A stretch of DNA of 64,000 nucleotides from the NCBI GenBank assembly GCA_018675425.1, contig JABGYD010000026.1:1-64000 (forward strand). Direction: 5' to 3'. Source of the DNA: Kordiimonadaceae bacterium. GTDB taxonomy: Bacteria > Pseudomonadota > Alphaproteobacteria > Sphingomonadales > Emcibacteraceae. The notes beneath the pieces were generated by a model. The model saw only the letters and a program-made list of their open reading frames with translations, was not told the DNA's origin and made no database searches. Below, piece by piece: positions 46,307 through 55,418 of this stretch. Both the position numbers and the translations under genes were made by a program. The first letter of the stretch is position 1; every line of letters starts with the position of its first letter.

Positions 46307-46762
46307 ATAATTATTTTATATAGAATCTTATTGAAAAGTCTACGCCATTTTCTTTTAAAACTTTCAAATATTTTATTTAAATCAAAATATAATTACTAAA
46401 TATGTAGCAAATTCAATGGTTAATAAGATACCCACAGATTCGCAAAAAACTTATCCACTTATTATGTTGATAAACTGGTGCATAACTTTTCCAAAGACTT
46501 AAAAGTTGGCAGAACCCTTAATGTTATAGCAAATTGCCTAAAATTTAGGCAATTCACGTAACTTATTGATATTATTATATTAATTCAATGTCAACCAAGA
46601 TTTAAAATAATTATTTAATTTAAATAGTTTCCTAGATTTAGTAAATTAAACAAAAGCCTATGCTGTTGACAACTTTAAAAAAAGAACAAAAAAGAACAAA
46701 AAAATATATGCTTATTTTTCAATGATTTAACTAAATTAGTAGGATCAGTAATAAATGATTTC
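46307..46762. other. 456-base gene-free AT-rich region with DnaA-box-like cluster
   Basis: This is the longest gap in the window, between uvrC and folB, both on the minus strand. Four 9-mers resembling TTATNCACA lie in 58 bases: ATACCCACA (46428-46436), TTATCCACT (46451-46459), and on the reverse strand TGTTGATAA (46465-46473) and GGTGCATAA (46477-46485). Three have one mismatch to TTATNCACA or its complement; the first has two. To the right lie a 23-bp palindrome and a nearly pure A/T stretch (about 46560-46635), like an unwinding element. No ORF above 30 codons is convincing. It may be an origin, a DnaA-titrating site or the uvrC promoter region. Confidence 0.45.
46532..46554. repeat. 23-bp palindrome
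   Basis: AATTGCCTAAA-A-TTTAGGCAATT, perfect 11-bp arms around one base. It lies 46 bases right of the DnaA-box-like cluster and about 210 bases past the folB stop. A short loop and no T-run argue against a terminator; a protein-binding site is more likely. Confidence 0.5.
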
Positions 46763-47179
46763 CTAAACCCGGTGACGTTCAATCTCAACTCCAACACTTG
46801 TCGTGTTTTCTATTGCTTCAAGTTTCTCGATACGGACCCTAACTGAAACTATACGCTTATCAAGCATATTCAAATTTGCAATTTTTTCAGCAAGTGTCTC
46901 AACCAACTCAACATGTCCCAACTCTATGATATTTTTAATTCCAGTTACTACCTTTTCGTAGCACACAACATTCTGATATTTATCATTTAGAGGAACATCT
47001 TCTTCCCTAACACATAAGTCTATATTTACGCACATTTGTTGTTTATTAATTTTTTCATGATCATAAACACCAATGAAACCACTAATCATTAGGTCGCGCA
47101 CAAAGACATGTCTTACACCTCTTAACGCATCTGCATATTTAATAGATGAGATATTACTTTTAGGTACTGATGGAGACAT
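46763..47179 (-). CDS. folB: Dihydroneopterin aldolase
   Basis: 138 aa. FolB/FolX tunnelling fold: VFVRDLMISGFIGVYDHEKINKQ, then the catalytic Glu region in NIIELGHVELVETLAEKIA and a C-terminal VRIEKLEAIENTTSVGVEIER. It converts dihydroneopterin to 6-hydroxymethyl-dihydropterin in folate synthesis. Lies 13 bases after the antiporter gene. Confidence 0.9.
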   Translation of the reverse strand: MSPSVPKSNISSIKYADALRGVRHVFVRDLMISGFIGVYDHEKINKQQMCVNIDLCVREEDVPLNDKYQNVVCYEKVVTGIKNIIELGHVELVETLAEKIANLNMLDKRIVSVRVRIEKLEAIENTTSVGVEIERHRV

Positions 47180-47192
47180 AAATAAATTATCC

Positions 47193-48164
47193 TTATGAAC
47201 TATTACTAAGTGTAACCATGTATATTATATATCCAGAACAAAAAATTAAACCAGTTATTCGGTTAAGCTTTATTTTCCAAATAACAAAGGGCAACAGGGC
47301 TGCAGATGAAATAAGCATAACCCAGAGATCAATACTTAAAAAAGATGCCGGAACAGGGACATCAGCGACCAAAGCTGTTCCTCCCATAATGGCAAATAAA
47401 TTGAATATATTACTGCCTATTACATTACCTAATGCTACCTCCCCATGATTTTTCTTTAAAGCAATTATAGCCGTTACTAATTCTGGGAGGCTTGTACCTA
47501 CTGCAATAATAGTAAGGCCTATAACAGCTTCAGACACATTAAAATCTCGGGCTATCTCTACACCACCTTTAACAAGGATATCAGCACCATAAACAAGACC
47601 TAACAATCCAATAAGTACACTTAAGATAGCACGTGGCGTAGTAAGTGGCTTTTCTAACACTTCCTTGATATTATTTTCTAGTGGATCCACAATTGATACA
47701 TCTGGCCGTAATACAGCTACAGTAGGTTGAGAGCGTTTGTATGAGTTGACCAAAAATATTAGCAAGAGAGCTATCAAAAGTAACGCATCCACCTTAGTGA
47801 ACGGTCCATTAAAGCATAATAATATAAATATAAGTGTTCCAGCAAGCATTAGTATATAATTTTGCTTTATTTGCCGGCCCTCAAAAGCAAATGGGAAAAA
47901 AATAATAGGAAGTCCAATTACCAACAATATATTTGCTATATTACTTCCTACCATATTACCTAGGGCCAATGTAGGAACGCCAGTGAGAGCTGCGTTTATC
48001 CCAACAACTAGCTCTGGTGCTGATGTGCCAAATGCTACTACAGTTAGGCCTATTACTAATTTACTCAAACCAAAGTTTTCGGCAATTGATACAGCTCCAC
48101 GGATCATTATATTCCCAGCAATAACTAGAAATATTAGTCCAACAATAACTAGAATATATGACAT
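47193..48164 (-). CDS. Calcium/sodium antiporter (YrbG/CaxA family)
   Basis: 323 aa with about ten membrane helices in two inverted halves. The alpha repeats appear as VAFGTSAPELVVGINAAL with GNMVGSNIANILLVIG, and VGTSLPELVTAIIALKK with GNVIGSNIFNLFAIMG. It exchanges Ca2+ for Na+ or H+ across the inner membrane. Divergent from the GNAT gene across a 239-base gap. Confidence 0.93.
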   Translation of the reverse strand: MSYILVIVGLIFLVIAGNIMIRGAVSIAENFGLSKLVIGLTVVAFGTSAPELVVGINAALTGVPTLALGNMVGSNIANILLVIGLPIIFFPFAFEGRQIKQNYILMLAGTLIFILLCFNGPFTKVDALLLIALLLIFLVNSYKRSQPTVAVLRPDVSIVDPLENNIKEVLEKPLTTPRAILSVLIGLLGLVYGADILVKGGVEIARDFNVSEAVIGLTIIAVGTSLPELVTAIIALKKNHGEVALGNVIGSNIFNLFAIMGGTALVADVPVPASFLSIDLWVMLISSAALLPFVIWKIKLNRITGLIFCSGYIIYMVTLSNSS

Positions 48165-48274
48165 TAATTATTTATCCGTAATTTTAAAGTACCGACTATA
48201 TAAATGGTAAAGAACCAGTTGCAAAGAATATTCCTTAACAATATAACTCCATCCAATAAAGTAAGCTATCCAAT

Positions 48275-48303
48275 ATAATATCTTATTGGAAATAAGATAT
48301 TAT
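48275..48303. repeat. 12-bp inverted repeat in the antiporter/GNAT intergenic region
   Basis: ATAATATCTTAT and ATAAGATATTAT, perfect arms around TGGAA. It lies between two divergent genes, so an operator is likelier than a terminator. Further CCAATA/TATTGG copies stand around it (near 48253-48290). Confidence 0.45.
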
Positions 48304-48403
48304 TGATTTCTAAAACTATTGTGGTTTCCCAAAATAAACTCCTTGAACTATTCACCTATTATTAATAATAATATAAACATTGATCGCATAAATTAGGTAA
48401 ATA

Positions 48404-48910
48404 ATGGACGAAAATTATTCAAAATTTAATATTAAACATACAAGGGGTAAAGTTAGAATAGTACCTTTTGATATAAAATTTCGTGACGATTGGAGATATA
48501 TCAACCAGCAATGGATTGAAAAATTATTTGTCATGGAAGAATTAGACATCATTCAACTTAATAATCCGGAGAAATTTATTCTTAATACAGGTGGGGAAAT
48601 TTACTTTGCTCTCCTTAATGATTTACCCGTTGGAGCAATCGCATTAAAGTTACATGAGGGAAAACGCTTTGAATTAAGTAAAATGGGTGTACTTCCAAAA
48701 GCACAGGGTCATGGAATTGGTAAACTCTTAGTAGCAAAAGTTCTCGAACAATTTGCTCTACGGGGAGGCGAGGAGCTTTTTCTTGAAACGAATAGTAGCC
48801 TTACCCCTGCCATAACCCTTTATAAAAAAATGGGATTTAAAAAGACTGAACCACCACAAAATACTCCTTACAATCGAGCAGATTACTTTATGAAACTTGC
48901 AATTAATTAA
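48404..48910 (+). CDS. GNAT family N-acetyltransferase
   Basis: 168 aa. Acetyl-CoA-binding motif A is MGVLPKAQGHGIGKLLVAKVLEQ (about residues 102-125), followed by LFLETNSSLTPAITLYKKMGFKK. MarR-associated or amino-acid-type GNATs look similar; the substrate cannot be told. Single gene between a divergent antiporter and a convergent M24 peptidase. Confidence 0.88.
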   Translation: MDENYSKFNIKHTRGKVRIVPFDIKFRDDWRYINQQWIEKLFVMEELDIIQLNNPEKFILNTGGEIYFALLNDLPVGAIALKLHEGKRFELSKMGVLPKAQGHGIGKLLVAKVLEQFALRGGEELFLETNSSLTPAITLYKKMGFKKTEPPQNTPYNRADYFMKLAIN

Positions 48911-48968
48911 TCAAAATTTATGCAGTTTCATATTATTAATTTACAAAAATACTGTACCAGATTAGTTT

Positions 48969-50339
48969 TTATTCGTCAGGCTGTCCTCGCTTTGGATCTA
49001 TGATATGGTATTTTGTTTGGCGTCCAGCAATATATTTAAAGTTTTCACCATCAAAAAAACCATCTTGCTCTAGTTTCATCTTCATGGGCTCCACACTCCA
49101 ACTGTCAGGGACATCTACAAGGGCAGTTAGTTCAATTGAATAGGCAGTATTTTGATGCATAGGGTAATCACCGTCTCCAGGGACACCCTCCTGCTTATCC
49201 CACATTCCTATTGTTGTACCTGCGCCATGACCATGGAACCCGATAGGGTGAGTATATATAATTGGTCCAATACCACTAGCGGTTGATTGCGCTCGTGTCA
49301 TCTTGAGAATTTCATTTCCTGTCCTTCCAACTAAAAAATTAGACGTTAGAATGTCCTGTAATTTATTGCCACCACTCAATGCAATTTTTAGAGCCTCAGG
49401 AACATTTCTTTCTCCGTCACGAAGAATGTATGCATTTTGCTGTGTATCAGTTTGTAAATTTAAATAGGAAATTCCAAAATCGATATGGACATGATCACCT
49501 TTATATAAAGTTAAAGGGTCTAAATTATTATCTTTTATATTTTTTTTTGATGCGTCGGAACGTTCTGTTTGAATACTTGGATGAAACCAAGTTTGAAGAC
49601 CTAAATCATTAACGCGCTGCCTGTACCACCACTCCAGATCATTGACAGTTGTAATTCCTGGGAAAATTATTTTACCACTAAAGCCCTGTTCAATTATTCC
49701 ATGAGCAATCTCCATTACACCATCATAAAGTTCCATTTCCATAGCTGTACGTGTTTCAAGCCATCCAACAGCAACTTTTTCAGCAGATACAATTCTCTTT
49801 CGAAGATGATCGGGAATGGCACGAACAAAATCACGTTGTTCAGAGTAGGTAAGCCCATCAGCGTGTGCCCAGTCATCAGAGTAATTAAGCCCTATTTTCT
49901 TTGGATCAAAATCATTTAGAATTTCAGCTATCCTGCGCCATTGGTTAGGTTCTTTATCGGGGTCCCAACTACTTTTGAACACATCGCCAACGTCATAGCG
50001 GGCTGCTGCCATGCGCTCTATGCCTTTTTCTGGGCCATGATCTAGAAATATAAGCACTGTGCGTCTACGCGCATTAAGCCAAGTCGCCGGCAGCATTGTC
50101 TTGAGGACTGGATCTTCGTTATATTCCCTAGAAATTATTACCCACGCATCAAGACCATCACGACGCATTAAGTTAGGAACAATTGTATCGAGCCTATGTT
50201 TAAGGACTTCATCCATAATAAGAGCCCGTTCATCTAAAGGCAGAACCATATCTTCAAGTATATTACTAACATTGGTTTCCTGAGAATGACTATTAAAAGA
50301 ACTCATAATAAAGATGATTGAAAAAAAATATTTTTTCAT
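48969..50339 (-). CDS. Exported M24 family metallopeptidase (Xaa-Pro aminopeptidase-like)
   Basis: 456 aa. A Sec signal peptide (MKKYFFSIIFIMSSFNSHS) precedes a creatinase-like N-domain and the pita-bread catalytic domain. Metal ligands are seen in HVHIDFGISYLNLQTDTQQ (two Asp), GFHGHGAGTTIG (His), and AYSIELTALVDVP (Glu). The family removes the first residue before Pro or has related activities. Its export fits the peptide-using character of the genome segment. Single gene, divergent from the MDR oxidoreductase. Confidence 0.88.
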   Translation of the reverse strand: MKKYFFSIIFIMSSFNSHSQETNVSNILEDMVLPLDERALIMDEVLKHRLDTIVPNLMRRDGLDAWVIISREYNEDPVLKTMLPATWLNARRRTVLIFLDHGPEKGIERMAAARYDVGDVFKSSWDPDKEPNQWRRIAEILNDFDPKKIGLNYSDDWAHADGLTYSEQRDFVRAIPDHLRKRIVSAEKVAVGWLETRTAMEMELYDGVMEIAHGIIEQGFSGKIIFPGITTVNDLEWWYRQRVNDLGLQTWFHPSIQTERSDASKKNIKDNNLDPLTLYKGDHVHIDFGISYLNLQTDTQQNAYILRDGERNVPEALKIALSGGNKLQDILTSNFLVGRTGNEILKMTRAQSTASGIGPIIYTHPIGFHGHGAGTTIGMWDKQEGVPGDGDYPMHQNTAYSIELTALVDVPDSWSVEPMKMKLEQDGFFDGENFKYIAGRQTKYHIIDPKRGQPDE

Positions 50340-50441
50340 GATAAGCTTTTTCCTCTGATTACATTTATAGTTAATAATTAAACAGATATTACATTATTAA
50401 AAAAGGGTTTTTATAGAAAATAATAATACTATGGAGATAAA

Positions 50442-50457
50442 TTTGTTTATAAACAAA
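50442..50457. promoter_or_regulatory. 16-bp perfect palindrome, candidate operator
   Basis: TTTGTTTATAAACAAA, 36 bases before the MDR oxidoreductase start in the divergent gap with the M24 gene. It could bind a regulator dimer for either gene. No regulator gene is adjacent. Confidence 0.4.
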
Positions 50458-50493
50458 ATTATATTAAACTAATAACTAAATTTAAGGACTAAA

Positions 50494-51510
50494 ATGAAAG
50501 CTATAGGATCCTATAAAGCACTAGAAGTTAATGAAACAGACGCATTCTTAGATGTTGTAGTTGATAAACCCAAGGCAACAGGCCGCAATATACTAGTAGA
50601 GGTGAAAGCAATATCAGTAAATCCAGTTGATACTAAAATTCGCAAGCGCCCACATCCTGATGAAACTTTGAGAATACTAGGGTGGGATGCTGCCGGGACT
50701 GTTAAGGAGGTGGGTGAGGATGTTACTTTATTTGAAGTCGGCGATGATGTTTATTACGCAGGGTGTATAACAAAACCAGGTTCAAATGCAGAATATCAGT
50801 TAGTAGATGAACGAATTGCTGCATTGAAACCAACTTCAATAAATTTTGGTGAAAGTGCTGCTCTGCCACTAACAACAATTACTGCATGGGAAGCCCTGTT
50901 TGAACGGTTAGGTATATCAAAAAAGGGTAATGATGCGGGTAAAACTATCTTAATGATTGGTGGCGCAGGCGGTGTAGGCTCTATTGCTATTCAGTTGGCG
51001 GGTCAAATTGCTAACCTTAAAATTATAACTACTGCCTCACGCAAGGAAAGTGCGGACTGGTGCATTGCAAGAGGTGCAGATCATGTCATAAACCATTATG
51101 ATGATATACCCGAGCAACTTGATATGCTGGGGCACGCTCAGGTTGACTATGTATTATGCCTAACAAACATTTCTGGCTATTGGAAAACCATAACCGATGT
51201 TATTAAGCCTCAAGGTAAAATTTGTACAATTGTTGATTTTTTCGAAGATGCTAACTTCGATCTATTAAAACTTAAAAGTGCATCTTTTTCTTTTGAATTT
51301 ATGTTCACGCGATCAATGCATCAGACTGAAGATATGGCAGAAATTAATTTTCTTCTTTCCAAAGCGGCCGCCATGATTGATAGCGGTGAACTTATTACAA
51401 CAGTTAATAAAATTGTCAGCCCCATTAATGCAGATAACCTTCGTAAGGTACACACAGACATCGAAGAGGGGCAGGCCATTGGAAAGTATGTGCTTGAAGG
51501 ATGGACTTAA
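50494..51510 (+). CDS. MDR-superfamily zinc-independent alcohol dehydrogenase / quinone oxidoreductase
   Basis: 338 aa. Medium-chain reductase with VEVKAISVNPVDTKIRK, ILGWDAAGTVKEVGEDV, LPLTTITAWEALFERLG and the nucleotide loop ILMIGGAGGVGSIAIQLA. Structural zinc cysteines are missing, as in the zinc-binding-annotated YogA/qor-like group that reduces quinones or enones with NADPH. A GGACT site precedes the ATG. Substrate unknown. Confidence 0.9.
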   Translation: MKAIGSYKALEVNETDAFLDVVVDKPKATGRNILVEVKAISVNPVDTKIRKRPHPDETLRILGWDAAGTVKEVGEDVTLFEVGDDVYYAGCITKPGSNAEYQLVDERIAALKPTSINFGESAALPLTTITAWEALFERLGISKKGNDAGKTILMIGGAGGVGSIAIQLAGQIANLKIITTASRKESADWCIARGADHVINHYDDIPEQLDMLGHAQVDYVLCLTNISGYWKTITDVIKPQGKICTIVDFFEDANFDLLKLKSASFSFEFMFTRSMHQTEDMAEINFLLSKAAAMIDSGELITTVNKIVSPINADNLRKVHTDIEEGQAIGKYVLEGWT

Positions 51511-51605
51511 CTATATGGTTTCCTTAATTCTTCATTATTTAATCAATAATTCAGTTTGAACACCCCAGTATTACCGTGTAGTCTTTCAAGTAAAGGGGAC
51601 AGTTT

Positions 51606-52991
51606 ATTTCAGAAAAATTACATAAAGTTCCAAGTTTTTGGCATGCAGTATTATGTTTTATAGGTATCTTGGTAATTATCATTGTTGGGGTAGTCGGTTA
51701 CAATTTAAGTATACATGTCCTTCTGCTACTTAGTATAATATGGGTCAGTCTACACACGCGAATACTAAATTATAAGTTTTCCGAAATTAAAAAAATGATG
51801 TCAGATGGTATTTCTAATGCTCTCGCGGCAGTATATGTTTTTATATTGATAGGTGTAGTAGTAGCCAGCTTTATTGAAAGTGGGACAATTGCGGCTATTG
51901 TTTATTATGGTTTAGATTTAATCCATCCAACTGTTTTCCTACCAATGGGCCTCATTCTTTGTAGTTTCATGTCTGTATGTGTTGGCTCAATGCTTGGGAC
52001 CGTTGCAACTGTGGGCGTTATTCTTATTGGTATTGGTGCTGCGATGGGTGTTCCGCTTCCTATTGTAGCGGGAATGGTGATCGCTGGTGCTAGTTTTGGC
52101 GATAAAATGTCACCTATCTCTGATACAACAAATTTAGCCGCACTTGCGACTGGCACCGATCTTTATACCCACATTAAATCAATGCTCTACACAACAATAC
52201 CTACCTATTTTATTTGTTTAATCATCTTCACGTTCATTGGCCTAGAATATGCCGACCAGACCCTTTCAACCGAAGGTATATTAAATTTTAAAACGGCAAT
52301 CGATGATCACTTTATTATTAGTTTTTGGGGGTTTATTCCAATTATTGTACTTTTTACCCTAAGCTTTAAAAGGGTAGCAGCTGAACCGTCGATGATTGTG
52401 GCCTCAGGAATAGCAGTTATCATAGCAGTATTACAGCAAAATCATGACATTGTTTCCATACTTGGTAGCCTTCAAAATGGATACTTTGCAGAAACTGGTA
52501 ATCAAGACCTTAATCAACTACTAAATCGAGGTGGAATACTAGGAATGATGCCTACACTTGCTATTGCCCTCTTTGCTATGGCACTGGGAGGTTTGCTAGA
52601 TAAGGCAGGATACCTCCATTCAATGCTTTACGGCATTCTTAACCACTTAAAGGGGCTGGTACAATTGTTAGCAGCCACAATGCTAACAGGCTTTGTATCT
52701 AGTATAGCAACAGGACAATCGTTCATTTCAATTGTATTAACTGCACAGCTATTTAAAAAAAAATATGAAGATATGGGCCTTAAACGTAGAATGTTGTCAC
52801 GAACTATTGAAGAAAGTACAACTTTAATTACCCCCTTAATGCCATGGTCACTTGGGGGCGCATTTTATTCAGGGGCAATGGGTGTTAGCGTTTTTGAGTA
52901 TGCACCATGGGCATTTTTAAATTATTTGAACTTTATAGTGGCGCTTATAATGGCTAGCCTTGGTATTGCAATTTTCAAAACTAATAATTAA
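51606..52991 (+). CDS. nhaC: NhaC-family Na+/H+ antiporter, likely ATT start
   Basis: 461 aa if read from 51606. The track start (TTG 51669) cuts into the first membrane helix. Extending 21 codons upstream gives SEKLHKVPSFWHAVLCFIGI, which matches the polar N-terminus and first span of NhaC proteins. In that stretch no ATG, GTG or TTG exists; the ATT at 51606 has AAGGGGA six bases upstream. Core motifs: GSMLGTVATVGVILIGIG, AGASFGDKMSPISDTTNLAA, and ITPLMPWSLGGAF. About 11-12 spans. It exports Na+ in exchange for H+. Confidence 0.85.
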   Translation: MSEKLHKVPSFWHAVLCFIGILVIIIVGVVGYNLSIHVLLLLSIIWVSLHTRILNYKFSEIKKMMSDGISNALAAVYVFILIGVVVASFIESGTIAAIVYYGLDLIHPTVFLPMGLILCSFMSVCVGSMLGTVATVGVILIGIGAAMGVPLPIVAGMVIAGASFGDKMSPISDTTNLAALATGTDLYTHIKSMLYTTIPTYFICLIIFTFIGLEYADQTLSTEGILNFKTAIDDHFIISFWGFIPIIVLFTLSFKRVAAEPSMIVASGIAVIIAVLQQNHDIVSILGSLQNGYFAETGNQDLNQLLNRGGILGMMPTLAIALFAMALGGLLDKAGYLHSMLYGILNHLKGLVQLLAATMLTGFVSSIATGQSFISIVLTAQLFKKKYEDMGLKRRMLSRTIEESTTLITPLMPWSLGGAFYSGAMGVSVFEYAPWAFLNYLNFIVALIMASLGIAIFKTNN

Positions 52992-53007
52992 ACTCTCATC
53001 AATAACA

Positions 53008-53634
53008 TTAGGAAATATTCATAAGCTTATGTGTTTGAAGACTTATTTTCCATTGAGGGTTAGCAAGGCAATACTCAATTACACTTCTCATATGATCAGT
53101 TCCTGCTTCATCTTTTGGCTGGATAAAATAATGGGTGAAATTAAGATCCTTGACCATATCTGGACTAATCAAGTCTTGAGGATAAACAATCTTTAACTCG
53201 TCACCAGTTAACTGCTTAAGGTCATTTATAACTTTGGGACTAACACAGACCCAATCTAGTTCATCAGGCGCTAGTAGCGTACCGTTAGTTTCAACAGCAA
53301 CTTTAAAACCTTTTGCTTGAAAAGCCTTTATAAGTTTAACGTCAAGTTGGAGAAGTGGCTCACCACCAGTACATACAATGAAGGGCTTTCCACCTCCTGG
53401 CCAAAGACTTTCTGCTTTTGAGGCAAGCTCTTGAGGAGTTTTAAACTTTCCACCATTTTGACCATTTGTACCATTAAAGTCCGTATCACAAAAGTTACAC
53501 TTTGCTTTATCACGGTCTTTTTCTAACCCTGACCATAAATTACATCCTGTAAATCGGCAAAAGACAGCAGGCCTGCCTGCCTGTGCACCTTCACCTTGCA
53601 AGGTGTAAAACAATTCTTTAACAAAATAGGTCAT
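53008..53634 (-). CDS. queE: 7-carboxy-7-deazaguanine synthase
   Basis: 208 aa radical-SAM enzyme. [12 protein letters not shown], then [10 protein letters not shown] supply the variant cluster cysteines; [17 protein letters not shown] and [12 protein letters not shown] bind substrate and SAM. It makes CDG in the queuosine pathway. Overlaps queC by 4 bases. The end is convergent with nhaC. Confidence 0.95.
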   Translation of the reverse strand: MTYFVKELFYTLQGEGAQAGRPAVFCRFTGCNLWSGLEKDRDKAKCNFCDTDFNGTNGQNGGKFKTPQELASKAESLWPGGGKPFIVCTGGEPLLQLDVKLIKAFQAKGFKVAVETNGTLLAPDELDWVCVSPKVINDLKQLTGDELKIVYPQDLISPDMVKDLNFTHYFIQPKDEAGTDHMRSVIEYCLANPQWKISLQTHKLMNIS

Positions 53635-54320
53635 GATTGATATTTAATTGGGTCAACAGCCCCAATACCCGCAAAACCATTGAGTCTAATAAAGCAACTA
53701 TCACATTGGCCACAAGCTAAATGATTTTGACCTGGATCATAACAGCTGGTGGTTATCGAATAATCAACCCCAAGGCTCATACCCTTCTTTATTATTTCTG
53801 TTTTTGTCATATCCATAAGGGGGGTATTAATTTTAACTTTATTATTCCCCTCAACTCCAATTTTAGTAGCAAGGTGTGCCATTTTTTGGAAAGCATCAAT
53901 ATATTCTGGCCTACAATCGGGATAACCACTGTAATCAAGTGAATTAACTCCAATAAAGATATCATTACTATTTAGAGTTTCTGCAAATGCAAGTGCAAAC
54001 GAAAGAAATATAGTGTTTCTAGCTGGCACATAAGTTACTGGAATTTCATGGTCCATATCAATTGAAGAACGGCCTTTTGGAACCTCTACATTACTTGTAA
54101 GTGCTGAACCACCGAATGCCCTTAAATCAATATCAATAATAACATGGCGTTTGATGTTAAGGGCCTTAGCCACAGCTTCAGCAGCTTCAAATTCGTGGTT
54201 ATCTCTCTGCCCATAACGAAAACTTAAGCCATACACATCGAAACCTATATTCTGAGCTATGGCAACACAAGTTGCACTATCAAGACCTCCACTTAAAAGG
54301 ACTACGGCTTTTTTGGTCAT
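53631..54320 (-). CDS. queC: 7-cyano-7-deazaguanine synthase
   Basis: 229 aa. N-type ATP pyrophosphatase loop [42 protein letters not shown], and the zinc site [21 protein letters not shown] with four cysteines. It converts CDG to preQ0 using ATP and ammonia. queD is not in the window. Confidence 0.96.
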   Translation of the reverse strand: MTKKAVVLLSGGLDSATCVAIAQNIGFDVYGLSFRYGQRDNHEFEAAEAVAKALNIKRHVIIDIDLRAFGGSALTSNVEVPKGRSSIDMDHEIPVTYVPARNTIFLSFALAFAETLNSNDIFIGVNSLDYSGYPDCRPEYIDAFQKMAHLATKIGVEGNNKVKINTPLMDMTKTEIIKKGMSLGVDYSITTSCYDPGQNHLACGQCDSCFIRLNGFAGIGAVDPIKYQS

Positions 54321-54428
54321 ATCTATTCCTCATTTATGCATCAAATAAAGCAAAATATGGTTAAATACCATGACTATTTTACAATGGCGCTATATAATGT
54401 CGAAATATTAATTGTACTGGATACATAA

Positions 54429-54986
54429 ATGCCCCTTTCAAAGTCACAGCCGCGTAAACTTATTCATACTAGGTCAATTAAACTAAAGGGATTTAATCGT
54501 GATGACGGATTATGGGATATTGAAGCCCATATGACTGATATCAAAAGCTATGATGTTGAAAATAAATGGCGAAATGGTATTGCTGCTGGAGATCCAATTC
54601 ATGAAATGTGGATAAGGTTAACTGTCGATGATAACTTTCTTATTAGCGCTGTTGAGGCTGTAACAGATAATAGTCCTTTTGAAATGTGTCCAATAATTAC
54701 TAAATCTTATCAGGAATTGGTAGGTATTCGGATCGGAAGAGGGTGGCGAAGGGCTATTAATGAAAAAGTTAAAGGAAGAAAAGGATGTACTCATATAACC
54801 GAACTCCTTCAGCCTTTAGCAACAGTATCCTTTCAAACTCTTATGGGGAATATACAAAATAAAATTAACAAAAATAATGAACAGGGCCGGTTTTTAAAAC
54901 CTATGGTTTTAAACAGTTGCCACGCTTGGGCAGACGATAGTGAAATAGTTAAAGCTCACCTTCCAGATCATTATAAAGGTGCTTAA
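54429..54986 (+). CDS. DUF2889 domain-containing protein
   Basis: 185 aa. Features of the family are RSIKLKGFNRDDGLWDIEAHMTDIKSY, HEMWIRLTVDD, the conserved CPIITKSYQELVGIRIGRGWRR and CTHITELLQPLATVSFQTL. Function is unknown; relatives occur near aromatic or steroid degradation genes in other bacteria. No signal peptide. Its last codons and stop are inside a 30-bp tandem duplication. Confidence 0.83.
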   Translation: MPLSKSQPRKLIHTRSIKLKGFNRDDGLWDIEAHMTDIKSYDVENKWRNGIAAGDPIHEMWIRLTVDDNFLISAVEAVTDNSPFEMCPIITKSYQELVGIRIGRGWRRAINEKVKGRKGCTHITELLQPLATVSFQTLMGNIQNKINKNNEQGRFLKPMVLNSCHAWADDSEIVKAHLPDHYKGA

Positions 54987-55020
54987 TTCTTTCCAGATTA
55001 TTATAATGGGGCTTAATTCT
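54961..55020. repeat. 30-bp imperfect tandem duplication over a stop codon
   Basis: Two adjacent 30-base units (54961-54990 and 54991-55020) agree at 27 of 30 positions; the first starts TTCCAGATCATTATAAAGG. The first unit holds the final codons and TAA of the DUF2889 gene, and the second reaches the tail of the convergent small membrane gene. Confidence 0.85.
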
Positions 55021-55264
55021 TTTTTATTAGGGTTTTTAAAGAATATAATCCAATAAGTGCCCACATCGTATTTAAAAAAACAAGCGATATTGTTCCATAA
55101 TAATAGGTATTAATAACAAGGCAAAGACTACCAAATATGTTGAGGTTTTGATAAAATATTGTTTTAGCGGAAACTTTACCCTTCGATACAAGTAAATACG
55201 CAATTAATAGTGTGGCCGCTCCAACCCACCCAACTAAATCCATTAATAGTTTTTGATCGTTCAT
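55013..55264 (-). CDS. CBU_0592-like small membrane protein
   Basis: 83 aa with three hydrophobic segments (LVGWVGAATLLIAYLLVSKG; YQNLNIFGSLCLVINTYYY; LVFLNTMWALIGLYSLKTL). The pattern of a Gly-start helix, a short Lys loop and NTMWALIGLY fits the CBU_0592 family, whose function is not known. Convergent with DUF2889; its C-terminal end touches the duplicated 30-bp unit. Confidence 0.75.
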   Translation of the reverse strand: MNDQKLLMDLVGWVGAATLLIAYLLVSKGKVSAKTIFYQNLNIFGSLCLVINTYYYGTISLVFLNTMWALIGLYSLKTLIKKN

Positions 55265-55418
55265 CTGTTGGTTCCTTTTTCAATGGGACTTGAAGTCGCT
55301 CATTTCATAACTTATATTCTTCTATATAATAAAAGTTCCAAAAAAAAATCAAATCAATAATTTTATTACTTCGACAAATAATAGAATTTTATAATTTACA
55401 TATAATTACAGGTATACT

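Noticed and set aside
46684-46697. GAAC-AAAAAA-GAAC direct repeat resembling an alphaproteobacterial LexA box
   Set aside because: The known box is GTTC-N7-GTTC (or GAAC-N7-GAAC). The spacer here is 6, the site is about 375 bases from uvrC, and the surrounding poly-A makes chance likely.
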